Shown: piece by piece, positions 62,068 through 64,000 of the stretch
Position numbering within the stretch: the first letter of the stretch is position 1
Layout of the letters: every line of letters starts with the position of its first letter
From: Desulfotruncus arcticus DSM 17038
GTDB taxonomy: Bacteria > Bacillota > Desulfotomaculia > Desulfotomaculales > Desulfallaceae
Assembly: GCF_900113335.1 (NCBI RefSeq)
Contig: NZ_FOOX01000002.1
Span: 85,350 to 149,349, forward strand
Reading direction: 5' to 3'
Length of the DNA stretch: 64,000 bases
Notes under the pieces: model-generated
The model's input: only the letters and a program-made list of their open reading frames with translations
The model's database searches: none
What the model was told of the DNA's origin: nothing
Translations under genes and position numbers: made by a program

Positions 62068-63340
62068 TTCTCCTGATTGCTGGGAAACATTGCGTGAAAA
62101 ATTAATTGGACTTGGGGAGCACTCTATCCGGAAAAGCTATTATCCCGAGCTTCAGCAGCGTTTGATAGAACTGGAGATCATCGAGAATGAGTTAAGAAAA
62201 CATCATAATCGCCTTGAGGCTTTGGTTAAAGAGAGAACAAGCGAACTGAAATCGGCCAATGAACAGCTAAAGCAAGAAATTGTAGAGCGCAAGCTGGCAG
62301 AAGATGCCCTTCGATTATCTGAGGAATTTTTCTCTAAAGCTTTTAATTCAAGCCCAATTATGATGTCAATAATTAGATTTTCAGATTGTCGATACATAAA
62401 TGTAAACGATACTTTTTTATATTATACGGGGTATTCTCGTAAAGAAGTTATAGGTCGCACAGCAGTTGATTTAAATGTCTGGATAGATGTAAATAAAGAA
62501 ACCGGCTTAATGCGTTTACTTCGAGAACAAGGATCGGTCTACAACAAAGAGTTGCGGCTGAGAACCAAGTCGGGGGATATCCGTGAGGTGATTGTTTCAA
62601 GAATCATAAATAACATTAATGGCGAAAAATGTATTTTAGGCGTGGCGCAGGATATAACTGAAAAAAAACAGTTTGAAAAAGAAATAGCCCGCCTTGAACG
62701 CCTTAACCTGGTAGGGCAAATAGCTGCCGGAATTGGCCATGAAATACGGAACCCCATGACCACGGTGCGTGGCTTCCTGCAAATTCTTGGGGGAAAAGAG
62801 AAATGTATTGAATACAAGAAATTTTTTAATCTTATGATCGAAGAACTGGACAGGGCCAATTTAATAATTACAGAATTTCTCTCTCTGGCTAAACACAAAG
62901 CGCTGGATATAGAAGTTCAAAATATAAATGTTATACTAAAAACACTGTTACCTTTAATGCTGGCCGACAGTATGAACATTGATAAATATGTTGTTGTAGA
63001 GCTGGGAGAGACTCCTGACTTCCTGATGAACGAAAAGGAAATCCGTCAACTTGTCTTAAACCTTGTTCGCAACGGGCTGGAAGCAATGCCCCCCGGTGGA
63101 ACCCTGAATATAAAAACGTTTACGGATGGTGGTGAAGTGGTTTTATCGGTGCAGGATCAGGGTAAGGGTATCGAACCTGATGTAATTGAGAAAATAGGAA
63201 CCCCTTTCTTCACTACAAAAGATAACGGGACGGGCTTGGGGCTGGCGGTATGTTACGGCATTGCCGCCCGGCATAACGCAATAATTAAAGTAGAAACCAG
63301 TCCCACAGGAACCACCTTTTTTGTCAGGTTCAAGATTTAA
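62051..63340 (+). CDS. PAS-domain histidine kinase, paralogue of the 44800 gene
   Basis: A 429-residue soluble kinase. A long coiled coil (residues 35-85) leads to a PAS domain (about 95-200, AFNSSPIMMSIIRFSDCRYI) and the HisKA/ATPase core with AAGIGHEIRNPMTTVRGFLQ, LVLNLVRNGLEAM, DQGKGIEPDV and FFTTKDNGTGLGLAV. All catalytic boxes are intact. It is closely related to the kinase at 44800. The ATG overlaps the dehydrogenase gene, which is unusual: a sensor kinase co-transcribed with an alcohol dehydrogenase. No response regulator is adjacent; a phosphorelay to Spo0A would be possible for this kinase type. Confidence 0.92.
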   Translation: MKKRYNSPDCWETLREKLIGLGEHSIRKSYYPELQQRLIELEIIENELRKHHNRLEALVKERTSELKSANEQLKQEIVERKLAEDALRLSEEFFSKAFNSSPIMMSIIRFSDCRYINVNDTFLYYTGYSRKEVIGRTAVDLNVWIDVNKETGLMRLLREQGSVYNKELRLRTKSGDIREVIVSRIINNINGEKCILGVAQDITEKKQFEKEIARLERLNLVGQIAAGIGHEIRNPMTTVRGFLQILGGKEKCIEYKKFFNLMIEELDRANLIITEFLSLAKHKALDIEVQNINVILKTLLPLMLADSMNIDKYVVVELGETPDFLMNEKEIRQLVLNLVRNGLEAMPPGGTLNIKTFTDGGEVVLSVQDQGKGIEPDVIEKIGTPFFTTKDNGTGLGLAVCYGIAARHNAIIKVETSPTGTTFFVRFKI

Positions 63341-63390
63341 ATAGCCTTAATCATTGATCACAGGGTTGAAAAAATCCCGTCGTTGACATT

Positions 63391-63415
63391 ATCCCGCAAG
63401 GAATTGCGGGATTTT
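63391..63415 (+). terminator. Terminator after kinase gene
   Basis: ATCCCGCAA (63391-63399) and TTGCGGGAT (63404-63412) form a stem followed by TTTT. It ends the dehydrogenase-kinase operon. Confidence 0.8.
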
Positions 63416-63845
63416 ACGTTCGCCCGGCATTTTTATGCCAAGATGGATATTACCAAGATTATTCGACAAAAGAAGTGACTCCGACATTAATATCAACAGG
63501 GATACAAACCCTGTCCAAATTTTTGTTGCAATCTGTTTCATTGCTATCCCAAGCACCTTTCACTATTTACTTAAAAACCAGCATGGTGGAGGTCTGGTTT
63601 ATGTGGCCAAAGCAGGCCTCGCCATAAGTTGAAAAGCCGATGGTGGGATTTTTATTATTGTTACTTGCATGTACATACAAATAACAATCTAAAAAATTTT
63701 ATTCGAGGAGGAATTTAATTGAAAGTCATGTAAAGCTGTTTCAGCAGCCTGCCTTCCGGCTAGGGATAATTATTTGTTTTACCCGGCAGGGAAAAACGTT
63801 CCAGTGTTTAATATCTATGTATCTGCCGAAAAGGAGACTCCGTCC
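63416..63845. other. Intergenic region with a cut-off gene start
   Basis: The stretch holds no intact gene. At 63703-63709 a strong GGAGGAA site is followed by TTG AAA GTC ATG TAA, a gene start that ends after four codons, so a gene was probably cut here. A 65-codon frame at 63435-63632 has no ribosome site and no family look. Ribosome site AAGGAG for the next gene lies at about 63830. Confidence 0.4.
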
Positions 63846-64000
63846 ATGCCCGATAATAACGAACTGGTAAACATGCTCCGCGCCGTTATTCAGGAGGAAA
63901 TGCAGTCTGTCAGGCAAGAAGTCCGGACCATTGTACAAGAAGAATTGAAGCCGGTTAGTGAAAGACTTGCCGCCTTGGAAACGGGCCAACAAGTCCGGAC
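63846..64000 (+). CDS. Coiled-coil protein, N-terminal part (3' end outside window)
   Basis: An ATG with AAAAGGAG upstream begins MPDNNELVNMLRAVIQEEMQ followed by SVRQEVRTIVQEELKPVSER and a further coil; the frame is open at the window end (51 codons). The short hydrophilic start and Glu/Val/Lys heptads are like small phage-derived or surface coil proteins and recall the opening of the protein at 49820. Function unknown. Confidence 0.6.
   Translation, partial: MPDNNELVNMLRAVIQEEMQSVRQEVRTIVQEELKPVSERLAALETGQQVR

Noticed and set aside
63435..63632. 65-codon frame after the kinase terminator
   Set aside because: No ribosome site, mixed composition and no family features. Treated as noncoding.
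1..64000. CRISPR arrays, tRNA and rRNA genes
   Set aside because: Read for regularly spaced repeats and for tRNA/rRNA consensus elements. None was seen; the only tandem repeats are in protein-coding genes.

Overview
The window reads as chromosome of a motile, endospore-forming, Gram-positive anaerobe of the Clostridia, most like the Desulfotomaculum/Pelotomaculum group. The evidence is two complete gerA-gerB-gerC germinant-receptor operons, DUF3231 proteins, strong AGGAGG ribosome sites, a flagellin, an MreB paralogue, two iron-type alcohol dehydrogenases and a corrinoid methyltransfer gene set. The species assignment is inference; no rRNA or housekeeping marker is present.

Layout. 1-2.4 kb: end of an unknown gene, two gene remnants, a DUF3786 gene and a TetR regulator that share an operator motif. 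2.9-4.1 kb: alcohol dehydrogenase with an altered metal-site residue. 4.1-8.0 kb: first ger operon (minus strand). 8.3-11.8 kb: DUF3231 protein and a GMC oxidoreductase with its small subunit. 11.8-14.2 kb: a graveyard of gene fragments enclosing an intact ParE/RelE-type toxin-antitoxin pair. 14.2-16.8 kb: acidic secreted protein and MreB. 17.0-24.7 kb: two GntR regulators and a divergent methyltransferase cluster (UroD-type methyltransferase, two DASS transporters, methyltetrahydrofolate:corrinoid methyltransferase, corrinoid protein). 25.0-27.5 kb: beta-propeller lipoprotein and EFR1 flavodoxin-ferredoxin. 27.7-31.2 kb: giant flagellin with seven repeats, broken by a frameshift. 31.3-33.3 kb: group II intron whose maturase has one nonsense codon. 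33.6-40.3 kb: AlkD-like glycosylase, then a two-component system with a FtsX-type ABC exporter. 40.6-46.0 kb: DUF3231-like protein, CheB-CheR-PAS fusion and PAS histidine kinase. 46.0-49.5 kb: second ger operon. 49.8-57.7 kb: coiled-coil repeat protein, more remnants, methyltransferase, EamA transporter, GntR and LysR regulators, DUF2164, and a Nudix hydrolase behind a leader that looks like a ykkC-type riboswitch. 57.9-64.0 kb: PEP-synthase-like enzyme, alcohol dehydrogenase overlapping a PAS histidine kinase, and the start of a truncated gene.

How the genes fit together. The 18.5-24.7 kb cluster has the three parts of a methyl-transfer path (substrate:corrinoid methyltransferase, corrinoid protein, corrinoid:tetrahydrofolate methyltransferase) plus two anion transporters, so it probably imports and demethylates a methylated organic acid; the substrate is unknown. 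The ger operons and DUF3231 genes serve spore formation and germination. The 34.7-39.8 kb genes form a Bce-like stress-sensing and export unit with a likely operator in front of the ABC genes. The two PAS histidine kinases are paralogues with no response regulator beside them.

The most distinctive findings are the Nudix-linked riboswitch candidate, fragments of genes that are intact elsewhere in the same window scattered through intergenic DNA, the repeat-rich flagellin, and the TGAANNNNTTCA operator set. Not all of the remnant assignments are equally firm; weak ones are marked by low confidence.
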